DNA of 50,577 nt, taken from positions 3,257,305 through 3,307,881 of the forward strand of contig NZ_KK037166.1 in NCBI RefSeq assembly GCF_000568255.1, given 5' to 3'. The stretch's first letter is position 1, and each line of letters begins with the position of its first letter. The DNA comes from Kutzneria sp. 744. GTDB lineage: Bacteria; Actinomycetota; Actinomycetes; Mycobacteriales; Pseudonocardiaceae. The notes beneath the pieces are model-generated. The model was not told the DNA's origin. It saw nothing but the letters and a program-made list of their open reading frames with translations, and made no database searches. This document shows, one piece after another, positions 1 through 7,498 of the stretch. A program made the translations under genes and the position numbers.

Positions 1-1293
1 CGCAACTTCACCGTCCGCGGCGGCACGCGGCAGACCGACCTGGACGGGCAGACCCAGGTCGGCCGGTTCTCCGGCGGCGAGTACATGAACGCCGGTCCGG
101 CCCGGATCGCGCAGTGGATGGTGACCCTGGACTACTGCCGTGAGCTGGGCATCCCGATCGAGGTGTTCACCAACACCAACGCCAGCGCGCTGATCTACCA
201 CGAGGGCATGGGCGCGCCGGTCCGCTACCGCACGGCCAAGGCCGATGTGTACGGCTACGTCAGCGAACTACTGGCCAAGGCCACCGACCAGGGCGCGTTG
301 GACAGCTCCCTGACCGGTGACGACAAGCAGCGGCTGCTGGCGTTTCTCGAAGGCTGGGGCGACATCGGGGCGCAGCACAGGTACACGGGGTCGAAGCGCC
401 GCGGCTATTCGGTCGATCCGGGGGCTTTCGACCAGGCCGGCACTCCGCTCCCCGGGCCGCCGTCGCTGTCGGACGTCCTGGCCAGCGGCGTCGGCCGGCA
501 TTTCTCGTTCGAGTTCGAGTACGAGCAGGCCATGCTGATGTTCCAACCGGTCGGCGGCATGGACCGGATCCCGGCGGCGCTGGTGCGGGCGATCGGGCCG
601 GGCCGGGTGCGCACCGGGTGCGCCGTCACGGGAATCACCAACGGTGACAACGGGGTTTCCGTCACGTACACGCGCGGCGGCCGGGAGCAGCGTATCGACG
701 CCGACTACTGCATTGCCGCGATGCCGCCGCACATCGCCGCCCGCATCCCGCACAACCTGGGCGCCGATGTGCGGCACGCGCTGACCACCTTCGACGTCCA
801 CCCGGTCGGCAAGATGGGCCTGGAGTACCGGAGCCGCTGGTGGGAGACCGATCACCGGATCTACGGCGGCATCACCGAGACGGACCTGGACCTGGATCAC
901 GTCTGGTATCCCTCGCACGGCTACCACGGTCGCCGGGGCACCCTGATCGGCTACTACAACACCGATGCGCATGCCGTGGCGTACGGGCAGCTGACGCCGG
1001 CGCAGCGGGAGGCCCGGGCGGTGGCGCAGGGCGTGCGGATCCACGGCGACAAGTACCGGACCGAGCTGGCCAGCTCGTTCTCCGTTGCCTGGCACCGGAC
1101 TCCGCACATCGAGGGCGGCTGGGCGCTGCCCACCACCGACAACATCCCGGCGTACGTCCTGCTCAACCAGCCGCAGGGCCGGGTGTACTTCGCCGGCGAC
1201 TGGCTGACCTTCCTGGTGACCTGGCAGGCCGGCGCGTTCGACTCGGCCCGGCGGGTGGTGACCGAGCTGCACTCCCGCGTGCTGAAATCCTGA
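1..1293 (+). CDS. Flavin-dependent amine oxidase / L-amino-acid oxidase (C-terminal part, 5' truncated by window)
   Basis: The frame is open from base 1, so the N-terminal FAD-binding Rossmann segment lies outside the window; about 430 residues are visible. The segment GGEYMNAGPARI near residue 26 is the substrate/FAD-contact region usual in actinomycete L-amino-acid oxidases and tryptophan 2-monooxygenase-like enzymes. The C-terminal GRVYFAGDWLTF followed by WQAGAFDSARR is the second FAD-binding motif of the flavin monoamine oxidase family. Such enzymes deaminate an amine or amino acid, giving an imine/keto acid and peroxide. The substrate cannot be told from sequence. The gene ends about 50 bp before the T-box leader and belongs to a separate transcription unit. 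A second member of the same superfamily lies at 5810-7444. Confidence 0.85.
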   Translation, partial: RNFTVRGGTRQTDLDGQTQVGRFSGGEYMNAGPARIAQWMVTLDYCRELGIPIEVFTNTNASALIYHEGMGAPVRYRTAKADVYGYVSELLAKATDQGALDSSLTGDDKQRLLAFLEGWGDIGAQHRYTGSKRRGYSVDPGAFDQAGTPLPGPPSLSDVLASGVGRHFSFEFEYEQAMLMFQPVGGMDRIPAALVRAIGPGRVRTGCAVTGITNGDNGVSVTYTRGGREQRIDADYCIAAMPPHIAARIPHNLGADVRHALTTFDVHPVGKMGLEYRSRWWETDHRIYGGITETDLDLDHVWYPSHGYHGRRGTLIGYYNTDAHAVAYGQLTPAQREARAVAQGVRIHGDKYRTELASSFSVAWHRTPHIEGGWALPTTDNIPAYVLLNQPQGRVYFAGDWLTFLVTWQAGAFDSARRVVTELHSRVLKS

Positions 1294-1340
1294 GGCGTGC
1301 TACCGGCTTCATCGGATACGCTGTGCCGCAACACGGTGAC

Positions 1341-1591
1341 GGAGACAAGTAGCCGGGGACCAACACGGGTCTTCAGAGAGCCGCCGGTAGCTGCGAAGGC
1401 GGTCCCGCGTCCCCCGGCGAAGACACTCCCGAGTGCGGGAGCAGTGATATCGAAGGGTCGGGCCCCGCCGGCCGGCCCGCGTGATCGGGCCAGAACGAGG
1501 TCCCCGTCCGCGGGGGCGAAAGTGCGGTGGCACCGCGAGTTTCCCTTCTCGCCCGCACTCCCAAGGGGTCGACTCGACCACTGGAGTGGCG
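1341..1591 (+). ncRNA. T-box riboswitch, Asp-specific, probably translational
   Basis: Stem I runs 1341-1429. Its base GGAG (1341-1344) pairs with CTCC (1426-1429). The 5' side of the specifier loop carries the AGTA box (1348-1351). An upper helix (1352-1360 with 1409-1418) leads to AGAGAG (1375-1380) and an apical CCGCC/GGCGG stem (1381-1385, 1398-1402). The 3' side of the specifier loop reads GAA-GAC-A (1419-1425), so the specifier codon is GAC (Asp). Stem III is 1502-1515. The T-box GGTGGCACCGCG (1526-1537) sits in an anti-sequestrator: AGTGCGG (1521-1527) pairs with CCGCACT (1553-1559), GCGAG (1535-1539) with CTCGC (1548-1552), and TGGCACC is left as the 7-nt bulge. TGGC fits a tRNA ending GCCA. 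The alternative helix CACTCC (1556-1561) with GGAGTG (1583-1588) covers the Shine-Dalgarno. There is no U-tract. Confidence 0.9.
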
Positions 1592-2854
1592 ATGATCGCC
1601 CGTGTCCTGTCCGCGGAACTGGCCGCCCGCATCGGTGAACGCGTGCGCGTCGCCGGCTGGGTGCACCGCGGCCGTGAGCTGAAATCCGTGACCTTCGTGA
1701 TCGTGCGCGACCGGTCCGGGCTGACCCAGGTGGTCACCTCCGGGCCCGCGCCCGCCGAGGAGACCGTCGTCGAGGTGACCGGTCTGGTCACCGCCAACCC
1801 CAAGGCCCCCGGCGGTTGTGAGCTGACCGAGCCGGTGCTCACCGTGCTCGGCGAAGCCGTCGCGCCGCCGCCGTTCGACCTCTACCGGCCGACCGTCGCC
1901 GCCACCCTGCCGACCATTTTGGACCATGCCCCGGTGGCGCTGCGGCATCCGTTGCTGCGGGCCCAGTTCGAGATCGCCGCCGCCTCCGTCGCCGGCTTCC
2001 GCCAGGCCCTGGACGGCATCGGCTGCACGGAGATCCACACGCCCAAGATCGTCGGCTCCGCCACCGAGTCCGGGGCCAACGTCTTCGGCATCGACTACTT
2101 CGGGCGCAAGGCCTTCCTGGCCCAGTCGCCGCAGTTCTTCAAGCAGGCCATGGTCGGCGTGTTCGAGCGCGTGTACGAGGTCGGGCCGGTGTTCCGGGCC
2201 GAGCCCCACGACACCGCCCGTCACCTGGCCCAGTACACCAGCCTCGACGCCGAGATCGGGTTCATCTCCGACCATCGCGACGTCATGGCGGTGCTGCGCG
2301 AAGCCATCGCCGGCATGCTGGCCGGCGCCGCTTCGCGGGCCGAGGCGGTCGAGCTGCTCGGGGCCGAGTTGCCCGAGGTGCCGGCCGAGATCCCGTCCAT
2401 TCACTTCGCCGAGGCCCAGAAGCTGTTGGGCGGCAAGGACGAGGTCGACCTCGCCCCGGCCGACGAGCGGTGGCTGTCCGAGTGGGCCCGGCGCGAGCAC
2501 CGGTCGGAGTTCTTGTTCGTCACCGGCTATCCCATGGCCAAGCGTCCCTTCTACACCCACCCCGAACCCGGCAACCCTCTGTACAGCAACAGTTTCGACC
2601 TGCTGTTCCGTGGCTTGGAGCTCGTCACCGGCGGTCAGCGCCTGCACCGTCACGCCGACTACCTGGCTGCGTTGGCGCAGCGCGGCGAATCGCCCGAGGC
2701 GTACGAGGGCTACCTGGAGGTGTTCGCGCACGGCATGCCGCCGCACGGTGGCTTCGCCATCGGGCTGGAACGGTGGACCGCTCGGTTGCTGGGGGTGGCG
2801 AACATCCGGCAGACGACCCTGTTCCCGCGAGACCTGCACCGGCTGACGCCGTAG
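1592..2854 (+). CDS. aspS: Archaeal-type aspartyl-tRNA synthetase, probably non-discriminating
   Basis: This 420-residue class II synthetase has an N-terminal OB-fold (about 1-100) and a catalytic core with motif 2 FRAE at 201-204 and motif 3 GFAIGLERW near the C-terminus, followed by FPRDLHRLTP. The short length, with no bacterial GAD insertion, marks the archaeal/eukaryotic type, so it may be a second AspRS besides a housekeeping one (not in view). His25 (GWVH) and Pro73 (PKAPGG) align with the positions I recall as Trp26/Lys85 in the discriminating archaeal enzyme and His/Pro in enzymes that also charge tRNA-Asn. The ATG at 1592 is chosen because GGAG (1583-1586) lies 5 nt upstream and is the site masked by the T-box leader. 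A 12-bp hairpin terminator follows. Confidence 0.9.
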   Translation: MIARVLSAELAARIGERVRVAGWVHRGRELKSVTFVIVRDRSGLTQVVTSGPAPAEETVVEVTGLVTANPKAPGGCELTEPVLTVLGEAVAPPPFDLYRPTVAATLPTILDHAPVALRHPLLRAQFEIAAASVAGFRQALDGIGCTEIHTPKIVGSATESGANVFGIDYFGRKAFLAQSPQFFKQAMVGVFERVYEVGPVFRAEPHDTARHLAQYTSLDAEIGFISDHRDVMAVLREAIAGMLAGAASRAEAVELLGAELPEVPAEIPSIHFAEAQKLLGGKDEVDLAPADERWLSEWARREHRSEFLFVTGYPMAKRPFYTHPEPGNPLYSNSFDLLFRGLELVTGGQRLHRHADYLAALAQRGESPEAYEGYLEVFAHGMPPHGGFAIGLERWTARLLGVANIRQTTLFPRDLHRLTP

Positions 2855-2886
2855 ACGGTCTTCTCCCCACCTCAATGTATAGCCGA

Positions 2887-2913
2887 CCCGGGGCCTTGCG
2901 GCAAGGCCCCGGG
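2887..2913 (+). terminator. Hairpin terminator after aspS
   Basis: The arms CCCGGGGCCTTG and CAAGGCCCCGGG form a perfect 12-bp stem with a CGG loop, 33 bp after the aspS stop. There is no clear U-tract, as is common for actinomycete terminators. Confidence 0.75.
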
Positions 2914-2969
2914 TATGGTTCATCATTGCCCGCCGTACGGCTTTCACCAGCGGAAATGGGGGCAACCAC

Positions 2970-4100
2970 ATGCGTGTGGTGCTGATGACATACGGCTCGC
3001 GCGGCGACGTGGAGCCGGTGGTGGCGCTCGCCGCCACCCTGCGGGACCTGGGGGCCGAGGCGCTGGTGTGCGCCCCGCCCGACGAGGAGTTCGTGACGCT
3101 CATGGCCCGCGCCGGCGTGCCTCACGTGCCGCTCGGGCCTTCCGTGCGGGAACTGATGTCCGTGGCCAAGCCCGATCCCTTCGCCCTGGCCCGGGGCCTC
3201 GTCGACGCCCGCTTCGACATCCTGGCCCGGGTCGCCGAAGGCAGCGACGCCATCGTCGCCGCCGGTCTGATGCCGGCCGGCGCCCGCACCGTGGCCGAGC
3301 AGTTGGGCATCCGCTACGTCTTCGCGAGCTACCAGTTGTACGGGCTGCAGAAGGCCGCGTGGCAGCAAGATGTGGAGCGCATCAACGCCTTCTACCGTGA
3401 GCCGCTGAATTCTCATCTGACCGCCCTCGGGCTGCCTCTGGTCGACAACGTTCGCGATCATGTTTTTACCGACCGGCCCTGGTTGGCCGCGGATCCCGTG
3501 CTCTGCCCGTGGGAAGGTGTGACGGAGCTCGATGTCGTGCAGACGGGCGCGTGGATCCTGCCTGATGATCGGCCTCTTTCGGCGGAGTTGGAGGAGTTTC
3601 TTCAGGGCGGTGAGCCGCCGGTGTATGTGGGGTTTGGCAGCATGCATCTGCATGCCGCGCCGGAGCTTGGGCGGTTGGCCGTCGACGTCCTGCGGGCGCA
3701 AGGGCGTCGGGTGCTGTTGGCCCGAGGATGGGCGGAACTCGGCTCGCTGGATGATGCCGGGGATTGTTTCGTGACGGGGGATGTGAATCAGCAGGCCCTG
3801 TTTCCGCGGGTCGCCGCTGTGGTTCACCACGGGGGCGCTGGTACCACCACTGCGGCGAGTCGGGCGGGGGTGCCGCAGGTTGTGGTGCCGCAGATCGGAG
3901 ATCAGCCCCAGTTTGCCGCTCGGGTGGCGGAGTTGGGCATTGGGGTCGGCCACGACGGGTCTACGCCTACGTATGAGTCGTTGGCGGAGGCGGTGGGGGT
4001 GGCGCTGGAACCGGGGGTTGCGGTGCGGGCGAAGGAGATTGCTGGGCGGGTTCGTACGGATGGGACGGTGGTGGCGGCGAAGATGCTGCTTGAGCGGTGA
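2970..4100 (+). CDS. GT1-family (UGT/MGT-like) glycosyltransferase
   Basis: This 376-residue GT-B enzyme resembles the macrolide, glycopeptide and sterol glycosyltransferases. The N-terminal MTYGSRGDVEPVVALA is the acceptor-domain opening typical of the family. The C-terminal nucleotide-sugar site is VHHGGAGTTTAASRAGVPQVVVPQ (around residues 288-311), followed by DQPQFAARV. It should transfer a sugar from an NDP-sugar to a small lipophilic acceptor in the cytoplasm. Neither can be specified, and no deoxysugar genes are near. A purine-rich GGGGG site lies 7 nt before the ATG. The last 300 bp are markedly G-rich on the coding strand and run into two G-tract clusters after the stop. It is transcribed alone, after the aspS terminator. 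Confidence 0.85.
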   Translation: MRVVLMTYGSRGDVEPVVALAATLRDLGAEALVCAPPDEEFVTLMARAGVPHVPLGPSVRELMSVAKPDPFALARGLVDARFDILARVAEGSDAIVAAGLMPAGARTVAEQLGIRYVFASYQLYGLQKAAWQQDVERINAFYREPLNSHLTALGLPLVDNVRDHVFTDRPWLAADPVLCPWEGVTELDVVQTGAWILPDDRPLSAELEEFLQGGEPPVYVGFGSMHLHAAPELGRLAVDVLRAQGRRVLLARGWAELGSLDDAGDCFVTGDVNQQALFPRVAAVVHHGGAGTTTAASRAGVPQVVVPQIGDQPQFAARVAELGIGVGHDGSTPTYESLAEAVGVALEPGVAVRAKEIAGRVRTDGTVVAAKMLLER

Positions 4101-4102
4101 GT

Positions 4103-4159
4103 GGGAAGGGTGGGTGAGGGTGAGTCGTTGATCTGGGCGGCGGGCGGGAGCTGGGGGGG
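4103..4159 (+). other. Two consecutive G-quadruplex-type motifs
   Basis: GGGAAGGGTGGGTGAGGG (4103-4120) starts 3 bp after the glycosyltransferase stop. A second run of four G-tracts occupies 4135-4159 (GGG, GGG, GGG, then seven G). Both fit the G3+N1-7 quadruplex pattern on the coding strand and so also in the mRNA. The folding is a prediction only. Confidence 0.5.
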
Positions 4160-4385
4160 AGCGGTGGTGCGTCGGGTGTCCGCACCGCGCGGTTGCCGGC
4201 CTCTGCCTGCAAATTCATCCTCTTTTCGGTATGCGGTTCTGGAGTGAAGGGGCGCGAGGTGAGGGGTGGGCGGGGTGCGTTGCGCGGCAACGGTTGGGTG
4301 GGGGCGTGCGTTTACAGAAGGCTTGGGACGGGTCGGAGAGTGGGGGACTGATTCCGTGAAGGAAGCGTCGTAGGGGGCGTGGGGT

Positions 4386-4401
4386 TGGAAAGCGCTTTCC
4401 A
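4386..4401. promoter_or_regulatory. 16-bp perfect palindrome, LacI-family-type operator
   Basis: TGGAAAGCGCTTTCCA is a perfect palindrome with a central CpG, the layout of LacI/GalR-family operators (compare CcpA cre and CebR boxes). It lies 84 bp before the DUF222/HNH start in an otherwise gene-free 384-bp intergenic stretch (4101-4484). A short CACGATCGTG palindrome and the -10-like TATAGG follow it. A LacI-family gene is present at 21856-22866, but a link between the two is unproven. Confidence 0.5.
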
Positions 4402-4484
4402 GTGAAGGAAATGAAGGCCGTCACGATCGTGTATAGGTTGGTGTGTAACGGAAGTCGATCACATAACGGGAGTAAGATGTTGGT

Positions 4485-5630
4485 ATGTCAGCGAATCCCG
4501 AATTCCCTGCCGACACCGAAGGGTGGCAGCACGGCGAACTGGAGCTGTGGCAAGCCGGCGAAGAAGCCGAAACCCTGTATCGGGCGCTCTACATCCAGCA
4601 GCTGGAGCGGGTGTGGGAAGTCTGGGACCGATCAGTGAAGTCGAAAGAGGACCGGACCTCGATCGTGTCGACAATGGTGATCCGCTGGCGGCTCACGATC
4701 AGGGAAGCGCGTGAGCGGCTTCGGTACGCGGAACTGTTCCACAGCGAGGCGATCCGCGAAGCAGGCCGCGCTGGAGAGTTGGACCGGCAGCACTTGAAGA
4801 TCATCCACGAGACGTTGCGGATAGCGCCGGCGGCCGAGCGGGACAGGGTTGAAGCATCACTGTTGGAGAACGTCCAGTTCGACGAGGGCGAGTTCAAGAA
4901 CATCGCGCAACGGATCCTGTTCCACCTCGACCAGGACGGCAAAGCCCCGGACGACCGCGAACTGCGGACACCGAAGCGGGAGTTCCGCTTCGAACGCAAG
5001 CTGGACGGCAGCATGGTGTTCTGGGGCAGACTCGACCAGGAGTACGGGGCGAAGATCGCGGCAATGCTCAGCGCGCTGGCCAAGCCCACCTCCGGCACAG
5101 ACCCCCGCACCACCGCCGAACGGCAAGGCGACGCGTTCGCGGAGATCATCGAGCTCGCCTCCCGCAGTGAAGGCCTGCCCGAGCAGGGCGGCGAGCGCCC
5201 ACACCTGACACTGTCGATGTCCTTCAAGGACTTCATGGACAACACGGGTGTGGCGAAGGTCGAAGGCGGGGGCGTGATGAGCGCGGCGGAGGCCCGGCGG
5301 ATCGCCTGTGACAGCACGGTGATGCGCCTGGTGCTCGGAGCTGGCAAAGAGATCCTGAATGTGGGCCGCCAGCAACGTACAGCCCCGAGGGGGATCCGCA
5401 AGGCGCTGATCGAGCGGGACGGCGCTTGCGCGTTCCCCGGCTGCGCGACGGAACCGGCGCGGTGTCACGCCCACCACGTGGTCGAGTGGGCGAACGGAGG
5501 ACCCACCAGCCTCGACAACATGGTCCTCCTCTGCGGGGCGCATCACCGATTGATCCACCACAGTCGGTGGACGGTGAAGATGGTGGACCAGCGGCCGGTG
5601 TTCTCAGACGGGCTAGGGGAAACGGGGTGA
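4485..5630 (+). CDS. DUF222 / HNH endonuclease domain protein (13E12-repeat type)
   Basis: The 381-residue protein has the DUF222 region through roughly residues 20-290, followed by a C-terminal HNH fold with CAFPGC, CHAHHVVEWANGG and NMVLLCGAHHRLIH (about 325-365). The two Cys pairs and the His residues fit a zinc-stabilised beta-beta-alpha-metal nuclease site. The family is heavily multiplied in mycobacteria and relatives; its biological role is unsettled, and mobile-element or DNA-processing roles have been proposed. Nothing adjacent looks mobile. The nearest Shine-Dalgarno-like GGGAG (4468-4472) lies unusually far from the ATG at 4485, so translation may be weak or the start may differ. 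Confidence 0.85.
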   Translation: MSANPEFPADTEGWQHGELELWQAGEEAETLYRALYIQQLERVWEVWDRSVKSKEDRTSIVSTMVIRWRLTIREARERLRYAELFHSEAIREAGRAGELDRQHLKIIHETLRIAPAAERDRVEASLLENVQFDEGEFKNIAQRILFHLDQDGKAPDDRELRTPKREFRFERKLDGSMVFWGRLDQEYGAKIAAMLSALAKPTSGTDPRTTAERQGDAFAEIIELASRSEGLPEQGGERPHLTLSMSFKDFMDNTGVAKVEGGGVMSAAEARRIACDSTVMRLVLGAGKEILNVGRQQRTAPRGIRKALIERDGACAFPGCATEPARCHAHHVVEWANGGPTSLDNMVLLCGAHHRLIHHSRWTVKMVDQRPVFSDGLGETG

Positions 5631-5707
5631 AGGGCCGCGCCCTGGCCCGCTCCGGCATGTCGGCGCGGGCAGGTCACGGCTGTGTGCGCGGCGGCGGTGG
5701 ATCGGCG

Positions 5708-5736
5708 AGTTCGGGCGATCGGGGCCGGGCCGAACT
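5708..5736. terminator. Possible bidirectional terminator hairpin
   Basis: AGTTCGG (5708-5714) and CCGAACT (5730-5736) form a 7-bp stem between two convergent genes (the HNH gene and the amine oxidase). The assignment rests only on position and symmetry. Confidence 0.4.
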
Positions 5737-5809
5737 GGAGGTGCCGGCGGTCGCGCGAGGGGGTGGCCACGCATCGACGGGGCGGGCGGGAAATCGAGGC
5801 GAACGCTGG

Positions 5810-7444
5810 CTAGAGCAAGGACAAGAGCTCGGCGGCGGCGCGGGCGCCGGACTCGGCGCCGCCGTTCATGTAGCCCTGAGAGTCGACGGAAGTGTGCTCG
5901 CCGGCCAGGTGGATGAGGCCCTGACGAGTGGCCTCGTAGCCGGCGAAGCGGTGGCAGTAGTCGACGGGATAACAACTGTAGGCGCCATGGCTGAGAGGGT
6001 TGCGGTGCCACGCGGCCAAGGTGGCCTGGCCGGTGTAGGCGTCGGCGAGGGGAGGGACGACGGGGGCGAGCTGGGACAGCTTCTGGCGGACGGAAGAGCG
6101 CACGTACGGGGAGAAAGCGTTGGAGAAAGGGGATGAAGGCTGGAAAGACAGAGCGCCGCTGCCGCCGCCGTACTGGACGGCGATGCCCGAAGGGCCGGGC
6201 TGACCGGTGGTGGCGTCCCACACCTGCTGGTAACCGGTGTCGGAAAAGCTGATGCCGTTGGCGACACCCGGCCAAGGGCCGTGGCCGAGCCAAGGGCGGG
6301 AGGAGAACCGCATGTGCAGCTTGGTGCAGAAACCCATCTGTAGCTGGGAAACCGCGCCCCTCATACGAGGGTCGAAGCCGGCGCGGCTGAGGTCGAGCCG
6401 CTGCAACACGCCGAGGGGCACGGTCAGAACGGTGTGATCGGCCCGCACGGCGCCGGTGTCGAAATGCAGAGTCTGGGAGCCATCACTGTTGCGTACCAAG
6501 GCTTCGAGGCGGTGACCGTGCTGGACCGTGCCGGCGGGTAAAGCGCGGGCGATGGCCTCGGGGAGAGTCTGGTTGCCGGCGGTGATGTGAAAGCGCTCGT
6601 CGGAAGCACCCCAGATCTCGGGCTCGGAGAGATCCGACTGGTCGATCATCATGTACGCCAGGTTGACGGCGGTCTGCTCGGAGGTGTCGCGGCCGTACTC
6701 GACCACGTAGGCGTCGTCCAGGAAACGGGCGATCCACGTCGAATAGCCGCCGGGCACGCGGGTGGAAATCCACTCCTGCACGGACATGCGGCTCAACGCG
6801 ACACCGAAAGGCGTCGACGAGTCCCAGGTCGGGGCGTCCGCGCCGGCACGGTCGATGTCGGCCCGAAGAGCCTTGTACACGGGCTGGAACTCGGCGACGA
6901 ACTCGGCATGCGAACGGTAACGGCCCTCGTAGTACAGAACATCGTTGCTGCCGACGGGCTCTGCGGCGCGGATATCGGTGAGGCCGATGGAGAAACGCTT
7001 GCACAGGGCGCGGATCACGGAGTGGTCGGTGTCGATCAACTCGCCGCCGTACTCGGTGACCTGCCCGCCGCCCCAATAGTCACGCTCGGAGAACATCCGG
7101 CCGCCGACACGGTCGCTCGCCTCGTAGACGGTGCAGCGCACGCCGGCATCGGCCAAGGCGAGGGCGGTGTTCAAGCCGGCGATGCCGGCGCCGATGACAG
7201 CAATCCGCGCCTCGGTACCGCCCAGCGGCACGGCGGCCGCCCTCGGTGCACGTAAGACGCTGGCCGCGCCGAGCACGGCGGCGGAGGCACCGAAGATCCG
7301 GAGCGCGTCACGACGGCTCAACGTGCCGGCTGCCCGGGCCAGCCGCGCCTCACGGAACTCCAGGACCGGCATGCCCAGCCGTGCGGCGGCGGCATGGTCG
7401 GTCGCGACTCGACGCAGGAACCGGAACATCTCCGTACGCGGCAT
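5810..7444 (-). CDS. Tat-exported flavin monoamine oxidase / L-amino-acid oxidase
   Basis: About 544 residues. A twin-arginine signal (LSRRDALRIFG then an Ala-rich stretch ending APRAAA) precedes the dinucleotide site RIAVIGAGIAGLNTALALADAG and the VGGRM FAD motif. The C-terminal HLAGEHTSVDSQGYMNGGAESGARAA is the second FAD-binding block, so the enzyme is full length. It should act outside the membrane, folded with FAD before export, oxidising an amine or amino acid with release of peroxide. About 35 residues precede the RR motif, an unusually long n-region. I chose ATG 7444 because a TTGACA box (7475-7480) and a weak TTTGCT lie at promoter spacing directly upstream, suggesting a leaderless transcript. 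A start at the later ATG of MFRFLRRV is possible. Confidence 0.85.
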   Translation of the reverse strand: MPRTEMFRFLRRVATDHAAAARLGMPVLEFREARLARAAGTLSRRDALRIFGASAAVLGAASVLRAPRAAAVPLGGTEARIAVIGAGIAGLNTALALADAGVRCTVYEASDRVGGRMFSERDYWGGGQVTEYGGELIDTDHSVIRALCKRFSIGLTDIRAAEPVGSNDVLYYEGRYRSHAEFVAEFQPVYKALRADIDRAGADAPTWDSSTPFGVALSRMSVQEWISTRVPGGYSTWIARFLDDAYVVEYGRDTSEQTAVNLAYMMIDQSDLSEPEIWGASDERFHITAGNQTLPEAIARALPAGTVQHGHRLEALVRNSDGSQTLHFDTGAVRADHTVLTVPLGVLQRLDLSRAGFDPRMRGAVSQLQMGFCTKLHMRFSSRPWLGHGPWPGVANGISFSDTGYQQVWDATTGQPGPSGIAVQYGGGSGALSFQPSSPFSNAFSPYVRSSVRQKLSQLAPVVPPLADAYTGQATLAAWHRNPLSHGAYSCYPVDYCHRFAGYEATRQGLIHLAGEHTSVDSQGYMNGGAESGARAAAELLSLL

Positions 7445-7450
7445 GCCGGG

Positions 7451-7480
7451 AGCAAACACCAACCGAATCAGTACTGTCAA
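7451..7480 (-). promoter_or_regulatory. Possible leaderless promoter for the Tat amine oxidase
   Basis: Read on the minus strand, TTGACA (7480-7475), an 18-bp spacer and TTTGCT (7456-7451) place the -10 box 6 bp before the ATG at 7444. The -35 is perfect; the -10 is weak. Confidence 0.35.
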
Positions 7481-7498
7481 CGCCTCAAGGCAACGAAA

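Noticed and set aside
1361-1366. AAC in CCAACACGG as an asparagine specifier codon
   Set aside because: It is not opposite the AGTA box; the codon in the proper loop strand (GAA-GAC-A, 1419-1425) is GAC.
1521-1559. Intrinsic terminator in the aspS leader
   Set aside because: The hairpin exists but carries the T-box bulge (it is the antisequestrator) and no U-tract follows. The competing helix covers the Shine-Dalgarno instead.
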